DNA of 47,980 nt, taken from Bdellovibrionales bacterium. Lineage in GTDB: Bacteria; Bdellovibrionota; Bdellovibrionia; Bdellovibrionales; UBA1609. Made by a program: the position numbers and the translations under genes. This document shows positions 25,255-34,165 of the stretch, piece by piece; positions within the stretch are counted from its first letter, which is position 1, and each line of letters opens with the position of its first letter. The notes beneath the pieces were generated by a model. The model saw nothing but the letters and a program-made list of their open reading frames with translations, made no database searches and was not told where the DNA came from. The stretch is from contig JALZUS010000005.1 of assembly GCA_023299885.1 (NCBI GenBank), positions 1 to 47,980 of the forward strand, written 5' to 3'.

Positions 25255-26526
25255 ATGGCAATTGAAGTGAAACTACCAGATATCGGCGAAGGTGTTACTG
25301 AAGGAGAAATGGTTCAGTGGTTAGTTAACGTGGGTGATACTGTTGAGGCTGACCAGCCTGTAGCAGAAGTAATGACTGATAAAGCAACTGTCGAGGTCCC
25401 TTCTCCTTATGCTGGCGTAGTTAAAGAACTTAAAGCTAGCGAAGGTGATATTATCCCTATCGAAACAACTTTACTTATTTTAGATGGTGAAGGTGCAGCG
25501 GCTCCAGCTCCTAAAAAAGAAGAAGCTAAAGTTGCGCCAGCTCCTAAGGCAGCAGCTACAGCGGTTCCTGCAAATACTAATATTACGCCGCCAGTGGCAG
25601 CAAGTAATGTATTAGCCACGCCAAGTACGCGTCGTTTAGCACGAGAAATGAATGTTGATATTAATACAATTAAAGGCTCTGGCCTTGCTGGCAGAGTCAC
25701 TCGCGAAGATATCTCTGGGCAGACGGCACAATCTGGAAAGGCCGCATCAGCGCCAAGATCAGCTGCTCCTGCAAAAAGCTTTAAAGCGATTCCAACTTCA
25801 GGTTACCAAAATACTACAGGCCAAACTGAAGAGCGCGTACCTTTAAGAGGCATCAGAAGAAAAATTGCTGAGCAAATGCAGATCACTAAACAAGTGGTTC
25901 CTCATTTTACTTTAATGGATGAAGCGAATGTTTCTGAGCTATATAAATTGCGTGGCAAAGCAAAAGCAACAGGTGCTGAATACGGTGTTAAGGTGACTTA
26001 CTTGCCGTTTATCATAAAAGCTATGATTGCTGCTATGAAAGAGTACCCAATGTTTAATGCTTCAATTGATGATGATGCTCAAGAGATCGTTTACAAAAAG
26101 TATTACAATATTGGTTTTGCTGCAGATACTCCTCAAGGTTTATTGGTGCCTGTTATTAAAAATGCAGATCAAAAAAATATTTTAGAGTTAAGCCAAGAAA
26201 TCACAGAGCTTAGTAATAAAGCTCGTGCGGGTAAATTATCATTAGATGAAATGCGCGGAGCTTGTATTACAATTACAAACATCGGTAGTGTTGGTGGTAC
26301 TTATGCAACTCCAATCATTAATCACCCAGAAGTGGCTATTTTAGGTGTTTATAAAATGACAGACCGTCCGATTTTTGTAGACGGTAAATTTAGACCAGCT
26401 AAGATTATGAACTACACGGTAACATGTGATCATAGACTTATTGATGGTGCTGTTGCGGCTAACTTCTTAAAAGCCTTTTTTGCTAGAATTGAAAACCCTT
26501 CTCGTTTAATGATGGATATGGTGTAA
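25255..26526 (+). CDS. 2-oxoacid dehydrogenase complex E2 (dihydrolipoyl acyltransferase)
   Basis: 423 residues in the standard order: one lipoyl domain (1-80) with target Lys in MTDKATVEVPSP, an Ala/Pro/Lys-rich hinge (about 83-115), the peripheral subunit-binding domain (LATPSTRRLAREMNVDINTI, about 121-140, then GSGLAGRVTREDI), a second hinge, and the catalytic core from about 190 ending DHRLIDGAVAANF with catalytic His and Asp. The lipoyl-domain sequence resembles branched-chain and pyruvate E2 of the single-domain type. E1 genes are not in the window, so pyruvate versus branched-chain substrate is undecided. E3 follows four bases later. Confidence 0.93.
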   Translation: MAIEVKLPDIGEGVTEGEMVQWLVNVGDTVEADQPVAEVMTDKATVEVPSPYAGVVKELKASEGDIIPIETTLLILDGEGAAAPAPKKEEAKVAPAPKAAATAVPANTNITPPVAASNVLATPSTRRLAREMNVDINTIKGSGLAGRVTREDISGQTAQSGKAASAPRSAAPAKSFKAIPTSGYQNTTGQTEERVPLRGIRRKIAEQMQITKQVVPHFTLMDEANVSELYKLRGKAKATGAEYGVKVTYLPFIIKAMIAAMKEYPMFNASIDDDAQEIVYKKYYNIGFAADTPQGLLVPVIKNADQKNILELSQEITELSNKARAGKLSLDEMRGACITITNIGSVGGTYATPIINHPEVAILGVYKMTDRPIFVDGKFRPAKIMNYTVTCDHRLIDGAVAANFLKAFFARIENPSRLMMDMV

Positions 26527-26530
26527 AGTT

Positions 26531-27943
26531 ATGAGTTTTGATGTTTGTGTTATTGGTGCAGGTCCAGGTGGTTATGTCGCGGCTATTCGTGCTTCTCAAT
26601 TAGGTTTAAAAACAGCTATTGTAGAGCGTGAGTTTTTAGGTGGAGTTTGCTTGAACGTGGGGTGTATCCCTTCAAAGGCAATGATTACTGCGGCCCATTT
26701 TTTACATAAAATTCAGCATGATGCAGATGATATGGGTATTGAGGTGGCAACACCAAAGCTTAATATGAAAAAGCTTAAGACTTGGAAAGAGTCTGTATCA
26801 ACAAAAATGTCTGGTGGAGTGAATCAGTTATTAAAAGGCAATAAAGTTGAAATCTTTAATGGTGAAGCTGAGTTTACTTCTAACACAACAATTAATATTA
26901 GTTCTAAAAAAGGGACTGAAAAATTAACAGCTAAACATTTTATTATTGCAACAGGATCTCGCCCAATAGAGATACCAGGTTTTGCAGTTGATGAAGAAAA
27001 TGTTTTAAGCTCTACAGGTGGCTTAGCTTTAGACCATGTTCCTAAAAAATTAGTTGTTATTGGTGGTGGTTATATCGGTTTAGAGATTGGTTCTTATTTG
27101 TCGGACCTAGGGTCTGAAGTCACTGTTATTGAGGCTGGGCCAGCGCTTTTAAATGGAGTGGTTGAGCCAGATTGTGCAAAAATAGTTGCTAGAAAATTAA
27201 AAAAGAAAAAAGTAGATGTGCATTTAAAAGCTTTTGCAAAATCTTACAAAAAAGTAGGTAAAGGTTACGAAGTAACAGCAGAGGTTAATGGTAAAGCACA
27301 AACATTTAAAGCTGATAAAATACTATTAACAGTTGGCCGTAAACCAAACTCTGATGAGAAGGCTATTAAAAAGTTAGGCCTAAAAATTGATAAAGCTGGT
27401 TTTATTGTTACTGATGCGCAAAAGCGTACCAGTATTAATAATATTTTTGCTATTGGTGATATCGCAGGCCAGCCAATGCTGGCACACAAAGCCAGTCATG
27501 AGGCTGTGCTGGTAGCAGAGGTAATTAACGGAGCTAATAGAGTTTATGATGCTAAAACAGTACCAGCTGTTATCTTTACTGATCCTGAAATTGCTGCAGC
27601 AGGTATGATGGAGTCAGAAGCAAAAGCAGCAGGTTATGATGTTAAGGTTTCACAATTTCCATTTGCTGCTAACGGTAGGGCTGTTTCTATGAAGCAAACA
27701 GATGGCTTTGTAAAGATGGTTGCTGATGCAAAAACTAATATTTTATTAGGGGTTCATATTGTTGGGCCAGAGGCTAGTAACCTTATTAGTGAAGCTGTAC
27801 TGGCTATTGAAATGGGCGCACGCCTAGAAGATTTAGCTTTATCTATACATCCGCATCCGACACTAGGTGAGACTATGATGGAAGCTGCAGAGGCTACATT
27901 AGGCCATGCTGTACATATTATTCAAAAGCCTTTGCGTAAGTAA
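26531..27943 (+). CDS. lpdA: Dihydrolipoyl dehydrogenase (E3)
   Basis: 470 residues. Reoxidises dihydrolipoamide with NAD+ for 2-oxoacid dehydrogenase complexes. FAD site GAGPGGYVAAIRASQLG, redox disulfide GGVCLNVGCIPSKA, NAD site GGGYIGLEIGSYLSDLG, second FAD motif NNIFAIGDIAG, and the dimer-interface HPHPTLGETMMEA with catalytic His-Glu. Starts four bases after the E2 stop, with no strong ribosome site of its own, so coupling to E2 is likely. Confidence 0.97.
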   Translation: MSFDVCVIGAGPGGYVAAIRASQLGLKTAIVEREFLGGVCLNVGCIPSKAMITAAHFLHKIQHDADDMGIEVATPKLNMKKLKTWKESVSTKMSGGVNQLLKGNKVEIFNGEAEFTSNTTINISSKKGTEKLTAKHFIIATGSRPIEIPGFAVDEENVLSSTGGLALDHVPKKLVVIGGGYIGLEIGSYLSDLGSEVTVIEAGPALLNGVVEPDCAKIVARKLKKKKVDVHLKAFAKSYKKVGKGYEVTAEVNGKAQTFKADKILLTVGRKPNSDEKAIKKLGLKIDKAGFIVTDAQKRTSINNIFAIGDIAGQPMLAHKASHEAVLVAEVINGANRVYDAKTVPAVIFTDPEIAAAGMMESEAKAAGYDVKVSQFPFAANGRAVSMKQTDGFVKMVADAKTNILLGVHIVGPEASNLISEAVLAIEMGARLEDLALSIHPHPTLGETMMEAAEATLGHAVHIIQKPLRK

Positions 27944-27954
27944 GTCATAAACTT

Positions 27955-28611
27955 TTGAACTACACAGACTGGGGATTGATAGACTACAAAGAAGCCTTTG
28001 AAAAACAAAGGCTTCTTAATTTAGAGGTCCAATCTGACCCATCAAAGCAAACCATTGTTTTTTGCCAGCACTCGGCGGTGGTCACTTATGGCCGCACCAC
28101 TAAGCCTGAAGATTATAAAAGTTGGGAAGGCTATAAAATAGAAGTTGATAGGGGTGGTAAAGCCACTTATCATGGACCTAACCAGGTTATTATTTATCCA
28201 ATTATAGATTTAGAAAAACCTAGATTTAAAAATTTAAAACCTACAAATATAAAAGCCTATCTTAATTTTTTAGAGACATTAATTATTGATGTATTAGCTG
28301 ATTTTAATATAAAAGCTGAACAAAAATGTAATGTCGAAAATACAGAAACAGGGGAAAGCCTTTTGGGTACCGGTGTTTGGGTGGGTGATAAAAAAATAGC
28401 GTCTATAGGCGTCTCTATAAAAAAGTGGAGAAGCATGCATGGGCTCGCTCTTAATGTGAATACGTTAGGGGATAAAGTGCAAAACCTAAGACCTTGCGGT
28501 TTTCAGCCTGAGCAAATGACAAGTATGCAAGACTGCTTGGGGAGTGTTGTGGATGTGTCTGCAGTGTTTAAGGCTTTTCAAGAGAAGTTAAATAAGCTAT
28601 CAATATTATAG
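27955..28611 (+). CDS. lipB: Octanoyl-[acyl carrier protein]:protein N-octanoyltransferase
   Basis: 218 residues. Transfers octanoate from ACP to lipoyl domains, the step before LipA. RGGKATYHGPNQVIIYPIIDL, GTGVWVGDKKIASIGVSIK with the catalytic Lys, MHGLALNV, and RPCGF with the catalytic Cys are all in place. The start is TTG 27955, eleven bases after lpdA, with no clear Shine-Dalgarno; translation may depend on coupling. Last enzyme gene of the lipA-E2-E3-lipB operon. Confidence 0.94.
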   Translation: MNYTDWGLIDYKEAFEKQRLLNLEVQSDPSKQTIVFCQHSAVVTYGRTTKPEDYKSWEGYKIEVDRGGKATYHGPNQVIIYPIIDLEKPRFKNLKPTNIKAYLNFLETLIIDVLADFNIKAEQKCNVENTETGESLLGTGVWVGDKKIASIGVSIKKWRSMHGLALNVNTLGDKVQNLRPCGFQPEQMTSMQDCLGSVVDVSAVFKAFQEKLNKLSIL

Positions 28612-28647
28612 TATTCATAGTTATATTTAATGCTATAGGAGTTGTTT

Positions 28648-29517
28648 ATGTTGCCTAGTTCTACAGATTTAAATTATTTTATTGTTGTTACTCAGCATAA
28701 AAACCTGACTCACGCAGCAGAAGCTATTGGCATCACTCAGCCTTCTTTAAGTTTATCAATGCAGCGTCTAGAAAAAGCTATGGGTACACCTTTGTTTATT
28801 AGAAGTAAAAAAGGAGTTAGCCTTACAAAAGCAGGCCAACAAATATTAATTAATGCAAAAAAATTACTACAAAGCTGGGAAGAAGTCAGAGCCGATGCTT
28901 TATCTGTTACTGAGGAAATTAAAGGTGAGATCACAGTAGGTTGCCATCCTTCTGTAGGCCTATACTCTTTGTCTCAGTTTTTGTCAGATGTCTTAAGCGA
29001 CTACGAAGATTTATCGATTACTTTAAAGCATGGCTTGTCGCGCACTATTACAGATTCAGTGGTGCAAATGAGTACAGATGTAGGCATTGTTGTTAACCCT
29101 GTAAAGCATCCAGATTTAGTGCTTCAAAAGTTAGGGGACGATGAAGTCTCTTTTTATGTAGGCCCTGGCAAAAGAAACACGCAAAACTTTAAGACAGGTA
29201 CTGCTGTTTTAATTTGTGACCCTGTACTTTACCAAACACAAGACTTAACAAAAAAATTAAAGCGTAAAGGTATTAAGTACTCAAGGTTATTACCTAGCAG
29301 TAACTTAGAGGTAGTCAGTCATCTTACTTTAACAGGTGCTGGTATTGGTATTATCCCTGGGCGTGTTGCTAAATTTATGGGTGGTGGAAAATTAAAGAAG
29401 GTCCCAAATGCGCCCTCTTTTAAAGATGAAATTTATGTGGCTTACCGTATAGAAAATAAAAACGTAAAAGCTATTAAGTACATCGTCGATCAGATAAAAG
29501 AGTCGTTTCAGGATTAG
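28648..29517 (+). CDS. LysR family transcriptional regulator
   Basis: 289 residues from ATG 28648 (AGGAG at 28637-28641, six bases before). N-terminal winged helix-turn-helix: LNYFIVVTQHKNLTHAAEAIGITQPSLSLSMQRLEKAMG (in parts, AEAIGITQPSLSLSMQRLE at about 26-44), then the linker helix and a periplasmic-binding-protein-like effector domain from about 90 (GEITVGCHPSVG; TGAGIGIIPG near 230). Same strand as the lip genes, 36 bases after lipB, so it may be cotranscribed; effector unknown. Convergent with exbD, eight bases apart. Confidence 0.9.
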   Translation: MLPSSTDLNYFIVVTQHKNLTHAAEAIGITQPSLSLSMQRLEKAMGTPLFIRSKKGVSLTKAGQQILINAKKLLQSWEEVRADALSVTEEIKGEITVGCHPSVGLYSLSQFLSDVLSDYEDLSITLKHGLSRTITDSVVQMSTDVGIVVNPVKHPDLVLQKLGDDEVSFYVGPGKRNTQNFKTGTAVLICDPVLYQTQDLTKKLKRKGIKYSRLLPSSNLEVVSHLTLTGAGIGIIPGRVAKFMGGGKLKKVPNAPSFKDEIYVAYRIENKNVKAIKYIVDQIKESFQD

Positions 29518-29525
29518 CAGCTTTT

Positions 29526-29927
29526 TTATTTTTCAGTAGCAATAGCAAACTTAGTGATGCCTGAAGATTTAATCCAATCAATAACTTTAATTACTTCGCC
29601 ATGGCTAATGGCTTTATCGGCAGAGATAATAGCTTGAGCGTCTGGCTTTTCTAGTAAATGTTTTTTTGCAAAAGCTTTAAGTTGCTCCTCACCTGTAGCT
29701 TGGCCATTAAGCTCTATATTACCTTCAGAAGTAATACTTACATTGAATTTTGAAGGTGTTGATTTGTCAGCGCTTGCAGCTTTAGGTAAGGCAATTTTAA
29801 TACCTGGTTTAACAATCATAGGTGCTGTCACCATAAATATAATAAGAACCACTAAGATAATATCTACAAATGGAACAATGTTGATCTCTGCTATGATGTC
29901 ATCGTCATCTGAAATTTTGCCAGCCAT
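29526..29927 (-). CDS. exbD: ExbD/TolR family energy-transducer subunit
   Basis: 133 residues: short cytoplasmic N-terminus, one transmembrane helix (about 16-36) with the proton-path Asp in NIVPFVDIILVVLIIFMV, then a periplasmic domain (LPKAASADKSTPSKFNVSI onward) with the ExbD/TolR fold. Partner of the ExbB/TolQ protein 11 bases upstream. No TonB, TolA or receptor gene is adjacent, so what the motor drives is open; it follows the FHA/TadC operon by one gene. Confidence 0.92.
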   Translation of the reverse strand: MAGKISDDDDIIAEINIVPFVDIILVVLIIFMVTAPMIVKPGIKIALPKAASADKSTPSKFNVSITSEGNIELNGQATGEEQLKAFAKKHLLEKPDAQAIISADKAISHGEVIKVIDWIKSSGITKFAIATEK

Positions 29928-29938
29928 TTTCTATACCT

Positions 29939-30556
29939 CTACCTTGTCTTTGCTAGTGATAAGCAAACTTCTTTAATAGACTCTAAGCTTTGTAAAATGC
30001 TTTTAACTTGCTTTTGAAAATGATTGTAAGCAATAACTGCTGGTATCGCTACTAAAAGCCCAACACCGGTAGCCACTAATGCTTTTGAGATGCCTAACAT
30101 TACCATGGAGGCATCGCCTTGGTTGTTAGCAAGAGCTCTAAAGGCATCCATGATGCCAAAAACTGTACCTAATAAGCCAATGAAGGGTGCATTAGATCCC
30201 ACGGTAGCTAAGAAATTTAAAAAACGATCTAGCTTTGGCTTTTCTGTTAAAGCATAAGAGTTAAAAACCTCTTCAAGACCTTTTTCACCGTGTGCTTCGA
30301 TATGCCTTAATCCATATTTAAGGGCGCGGCCTTCTAGTGTTGTATCGTTACTTAAAGACTTAATTTCTTTAAGATTATTGTTAACTAAGGCTTCAGTAAT
30401 ATTTTGAGTTACGCTTTGGCTGCTACGCTTTATTTTTGAAAGTGTAAAGAAGCGTTCTAAAATAAAAGCAACGCTAAAAACGCTTAAAATAATTAAAATA
30501 TAAAGTGAGGCCTCATGTCCTGGGGCTGCTATGGCGTAAAACTGTTCTGCTAACAT
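29939..30556 (-). CDS. exbB: MotA/TolQ/ExbB proton channel family protein
   Basis: 205 residues with three transmembrane segments: about 13-33 (ASLYILIILSVFSVAFIL), and two near 115-190 around LNFLATVGSNAPFIGLLGTVFGIM and SKALVATGVGLLVAIPAVIAYN, the hallmark TolQ/ExbB channel motifs. It forms the pentamer around an ExbD dimer. Starts 87 bases after the PP2C-like gene on the same strand, so it may have its own promoter or be the tail of that operon. Confidence 0.93.
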   Translation of the reverse strand: MLAEQFYAIAAPGHEASLYILIILSVFSVAFILERFFTLSKIKRSSQSVTQNITEALVNNNLKEIKSLSNDTTLEGRALKYGLRHIEAHGEKGLEEVFNSYALTEKPKLDRFLNFLATVGSNAPFIGLLGTVFGIMDAFRALANNQGDASMVMLGISKALVATGVGLLVAIPAVIAYNHFQKQVKSILQSLESIKEVCLSLAKTR

Positions 30557-30642
30557 TATTTATCCTTAGGTTGTTTGTGCCTTTAGATAGTAGCAAAACT
30601 GTTAAATAATGTAATTAAGAGCTGGCCTAAGGTGCCCTATTT

Positions 30643-31302
30643 CTATGAGAGGTGGCCTATCCAAAACGGAAGGCTAGGGTCAGATTCAACGAGCTTTGAA
30701 ATCATTTGATCTAGGCTTCCATGTTGAAAGCCACTAGGGAAAAGAGGTCTGCTCATTAAAATGATTTCATCTGAAGGTGCATACATAGACGACTCAATTG
30801 AAAAGTCTGACCTTGGGTAAACGCCTAGCAGTTTTGAAGGTAAAATAGATTCAAAACTCTCTTGGTTAAATTCAATAGACAAATCTCTTTGAAGGCTTGC
30901 GGGCTGTAGCCCAGAGTTTTGTTTTTTAATAAACAGATTAGGTTGCCCGATCTGTGTCCATACAATTTCATTTTCTAAAGTTAATAAAGCAAAAACTTCT
31001 GTGCCTGATGTGAACTCGTTGGCATTGTCCTCACTGTAAATCCTGTCATTGGCTAATCGTAAGCCAGTTCTTAAAATATTACCTTCGGCAGATAAATTAG
31101 GAATGATTTCAAAAGGAGAGGTGTCGCTAAGTTCATTACTTGTTGATATGTAATACTCATGTAATGTTTCAATGCATTTTTCTGCAGAGCTTCTTTCGCC
31201 CCATGGTGTAGCAACAATAAGTAAGCCTGCATCGGGGTCATGAAAAACCTCAGGAATAGGGCGCACGTATTTTGATCTATAGTTTTGATGTTTAAATGTC
31301 AT
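30643..31302 (-). CDS. Degenerate PP2C-like phosphatase domain protein
   Basis: 219 residues, no signal peptide. The strand order resembles PP2C: LLIVATPWGERSSAEKC where PP2Cs have VADGMGG, a helix ending LRTGLRLANDRIYSE, GTEVFALLTLENEIVWTQIGQPNLFIKK in place of GTTxxxA...NVGDSRAYL (quoted by parts: GTEVFALL, IGQPNLFI), then a basal-threshold-like DEIILMSRPLF where PP2Cs have DxxLLCSDGL. The metal-binding Asp residues are missing at each place, so catalysis is unlikely. It overlaps the double-FHA gene by 4 bases, and FHA plus PP2C pairs are typical of Thr-phosphorylation switches. The fold call is by eye and uncertain. Confidence 0.55.
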   Translation of the reverse strand: MTFKHQNYRSKYVRPIPEVFHDPDAGLLIVATPWGERSSAEKCIETLHEYYISTSNELSDTSPFEIIPNLSAEGNILRTGLRLANDRIYSEDNANEFTSGTEVFALLTLENEIVWTQIGQPNLFIKKQNSGLQPASLQRDLSIEFNQESFESILPSKLLGVYPRSDFSIESSMYAPSDEIILMSRPLFPSGFQHGSLDQMISKLVESDPSLPFWIGHLS

Positions 31303-33194
31303 AATCCATATTTTTTAAGCTTAACTTTAGCTTTTAAATAATATTCTCCATCACTTGAATCTTTGGCTAAAATATCTTTCCATGCAGTTTGAGCAGCATG
31401 TAAGTTACCATAATTTTCTTCTAAGATACTTTTTTGATAAATCTCTTGCATATTTCTTCTTAATTGTAACAGAGCTGACTTTCTAATTGTTTTAGCTGTT
31501 TCATTGCCCTTGTCTTCATTCAAGGCGATATTACAAGAATCAATAGCGGCTTTAAAGCTGCCAGCATCCATTTTACTTTTGCAATCTTCAACTTTTGTGT
31601 TTATCAAAGATTCTATTTCTGTATTGATAGAGGCAATATCTCTTTTTGCTTCAGGCTTTAGCCCTCCTGGGTCTGGTAATCCACTTTTAAGATATTTTTT
31701 GTAAGCAGTTCTAGCAGACTTAAGCTCTCCCTTTGTGTAAAGAGATTTGGCTGCTTTAAATCTTGAACGGCTTTTAGACAAAAGCTGAGCTCTTTTTTTC
31801 TGGTTAGCATGTTGGGCACGCTCGTCTTCGAGTTTGTTAGTAAGTATTTGAACTAATTCTTGTGCCTCAATATTTGTAGGGTCAAGATCGATTACTGGCT
31901 CTAGACAAACAGAAAGCTCTGCCACATTTCTTGATGATTTAGCAATGGCTCTGCACTTTACGAGCACTTTTTCGACATCGTCTTGGACTTTACTACGCTG
32001 TTCTTTTTTGCGTCTTTCATCTGCAAGGATTTTTTCTCTTTGAGCCGCTTCTTTACAAAGTTCAGAAATATCTTTTGAGTTTTCAAAAGTATCTACTGAA
32101 CTATGTATTTTACTAATTTCAGAAGAGCATAATGAGTATCTACCTTCTATGAAGTGATGCTTTGCTAGTTGCAATGTATCTCTAAAAAAAGCTTTTTGCT
32201 CTTGTGTAATTGCACTTTCAGTACTTGCAGGGGCTCTGTCATCTGTTTTATTTTCAGCTAGGCCAACATACATAATGCCAATAAATGCTAAACCTATGAC
32301 AGACCTGATAATTGTTTTTTTGTTAAATTTGTTGTTTTGATTACTAGATACTTTTGAAGTAGACCCGTCTCTATTAACTTTTAAAACATTGGCGCCAATA
32401 CTTTCTGGAGGTAGAGGCATGCCAATAGAACCAGAAAAAGATCCGGGTATGGCTAAAGAAGACTGTGCGCTATTAAGGCTTTCTTCAAAGAGGCTGTCAA
32501 ATTCTGAAATTTCAAAGTTTAAATCTTCAACAGTTATTTTATCACTAATTTTAAGCTTTAAAGGATGGCTAGCGGTGGCTTGTTGTCCATTAACCTGAGT
32601 CCCATTAGAGCTATCAAGATCAAAAATAATAAAATCATTTTGTTCACGTTTAATTTCAAAATGGCGGCGACTTAACTGTGGATGATTAATTGTGATATCA
32701 CAGTTTTCATCGCGGCCAACAGTCCAAGTATCTCCAGTAAGCTTAAATTGCTTTTTTAAATCATCGCCAGTAACACTTAAGTAAATTTCTATTTGAGTAA
32801 AGTTTGTTGTTGTTTGATCTAAAGCTTCTAAAGCTTCAGGCTCACCATGATAGCCAACGGTAGGTATTGTCGTGAGATGATTTTTAATTTCTTCTTCAGA
32901 CACAGCTTCTATACAAATAGTGTATGGAAAAATAGCGACCTTTGTTGAAGTCTCTGTAATTAAGCTATCTAAGGGTTCTCCGTCGATAAAAGCTTTTCCG
33001 CTTTTTGATAAAAGTTTAATTTCAATTTGATTGTTTTCTTTGATGTTGATACTCAGATGCTCTCTTGAAATACCAGTCTCTGCATCAAGTACAATGGACG
33101 CGTCTGGATTGCGCCCAACAATGTACTCAGTGTCAGAAGCTAATACTTCTTCTTGTACAATCTCATTATGTTTTTTGAGTACAAGTTTAAACAC
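31299..33194 (-). CDS. Membrane protein with two FHA domains and a TPR-like tail
   Basis: 631 residues. FHA-1 at about 1-97 (YIVGRNPDASIVL, GISREHLSI; the Asn-Gly after SKSG is altered). FHA-2 at about 133-229 is canonical (WTVGRDENCDITI, LSRRHFEI, DSSNGTQVNG). Then a linker, a transmembrane helix at about 294-313 (TIIRSVIGLAFIGIMYVGLA) and 300 residues of TPR/coiled-coil repeats with paired Cys (RYSLCSSEIS, SELCKEAA, LVKCRAIA, FKAAIDSCNIAL). The FHA domains should face the cytoplasm and read phospho-Thr; the TPR part would then be periplasmic. Stop and start overlap neighbours by 1-4 bases. Confidence 0.85.
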   Translation of the reverse strand: MFKLVLKKHNEIVQEEVLASDTEYIVGRNPDASIVLDAETGISREHLSINIKENNQIEIKLLSKSGKAFIDGEPLDSLITETSTKVAIFPYTICIEAVSEEEIKNHLTTIPTVGYHGEPEALEALDQTTTNFTQIEIYLSVTGDDLKKQFKLTGDTWTVGRDENCDITINHPQLSRRHFEIKREQNDFIIFDLDSSNGTQVNGQQATASHPLKLKISDKITVEDLNFEISEFDSLFEESLNSAQSSLAIPGSFSGSIGMPLPPESIGANVLKVNRDGSTSKVSSNQNNKFNKKTIIRSVIGLAFIGIMYVGLAENKTDDRAPASTESAITQEQKAFFRDTLQLAKHHFIEGRYSLCSSEISKIHSSVDTFENSKDISELCKEAAQREKILADERRKKEQRSKVQDDVEKVLVKCRAIAKSSRNVAELSVCLEPVIDLDPTNIEAQELVQILTNKLEDERAQHANQKKRAQLLSKSRSRFKAAKSLYTKGELKSARTAYKKYLKSGLPDPGGLKPEAKRDIASINTEIESLINTKVEDCKSKMDAGSFKAAIDSCNIALNEDKGNETAKTIRKSALLQLRRNMQEIYQKSILEENYGNLHAAQTAWKDILAKDSSDGEYYLKAKVKLKKYGL

Positions 33195-34165
33195 TAATAT
33201 TGCCCTTCTGTTTTAAGTGCACATAGCTTAAGGTTAGCTACAGCCTCTTTATAAATCTTACTGTTAGTATTACTAATCATAATTTTAGCATTATTAAATG
33301 TTGCCATACAGGCTTTATACTGACCTTGGTCAAAGTATTTTTTACCTAAAGCCATATTATATTGGATGAGTTCGTCATGCTTTTTATAAGAAAGCTTTTG
33401 ATACCTTTGACACAGAGAATGCTTAGGGAAAAGAGAGAGGCAGGCCTGAAAAGAGGGGATAGCCCTGACGTACTGACCTTTTTTAAAGTCTCTAAAGCCT
33501 TTGATATAGTTAGACTGTGCCTCTTGAAAAGCTTCAGTATGTAATCCTTTTTGCTTAAAAGCTTTAGCTTCGTCTAGTCTTAACTCATTGGCTGTATCTA
33601 TACTAGCTTCTATATCCTCAGTAGATTGAATTTCTAAAGGATTAAAAGTTTTTGTTTCGCTAGTGAAAATATAAGCGGCCCCAACAATGATAGAAAAGAT
33701 AACAATAATAAAAATAATATTACTTTTCTTTTTTTCTTGTATGGCATGTGCATGCTGTGGTTCTTTGCCCGCTGATGCAAAGCTGTTGTCAGGCTTGTGT
33801 TCTGCCAATGAAAAGTTATTATTAATTGGAGTTGTGCTCATTAATAGTTCAACTGTAAATTTTATTTTAGAAGACCCAACAACAATAATAGAGTTATTTT
33901 TTAGATCAGCTCTAGAAACAGTTTTTCCGTCGACCCTGAGCTTATTGTTTTCAGATAAATTTTTAACGGTAATTCCAAGAGAAGAAATATTAATTTCTGC
34001 ATGATTTCGACTCGCTTTATTGTCTTTGTCTAAAATAATATCGTTTTCATCACTTCTACCAATAGTAATTTTTTGTGAGAGTAGTTGGTACTCATCGCCT
34101 TTGTTGGGACCTGAGATGATACTAATCGTATATTTAGCTCTAGATTGAACAGCTATTTGGCTCAT
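33194..34165 (-). CDS. FHA-TM-TPR membrane protein
   Basis: 323 residues. FHA domain at about 11-107 (ITIGRSDENDIIL, ASRNHAEI, SENNKLRVDG), a flexible 40-residue linker, one transmembrane helix (about 149-167, NIIFIIVIFSIIVGAAYIF), and a periplasmic TPR-like region: YIKGFRDFKKGQYVRAIPSF and MALGKKYFDQGQYKACMATF are two recognisable repeats, with paired Cys. Same architecture as the following double-FHA protein, so the two are probably paralogues that arose by duplication. Start overlaps the preceding stop by four bases (ATGA), stop overlaps the next start by one. Confidence 0.88.
   Translation of the reverse strand: MSQIAVQSRAKYTISIISGPNKGDEYQLLSQKITIGRSDENDIILDKDNKASRNHAEINISSLGITVKNLSENNKLRVDGKTVSRADLKNNSIIVVGSSKIKFTVELLMSTTPINNNFSLAEHKPDNSFASAGKEPQHAHAIQEKKKSNIIFIIVIFSIIVGAAYIFTSETKTFNPLEIQSTEDIEASIDTANELRLDEAKAFKQKGLHTEAFQEAQSNYIKGFRDFKKGQYVRAIPSFQACLSLFPKHSLCQRYQKLSYKKHDELIQYNMALGKKYFDQGQYKACMATFNNAKIMISNTNSKIYKEAVANLKLCALKTEGQY

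Noticed and set aside
30643..31302. An active PP2C phosphatase
   Set aside because: All metal-binding Asp positions are replaced.
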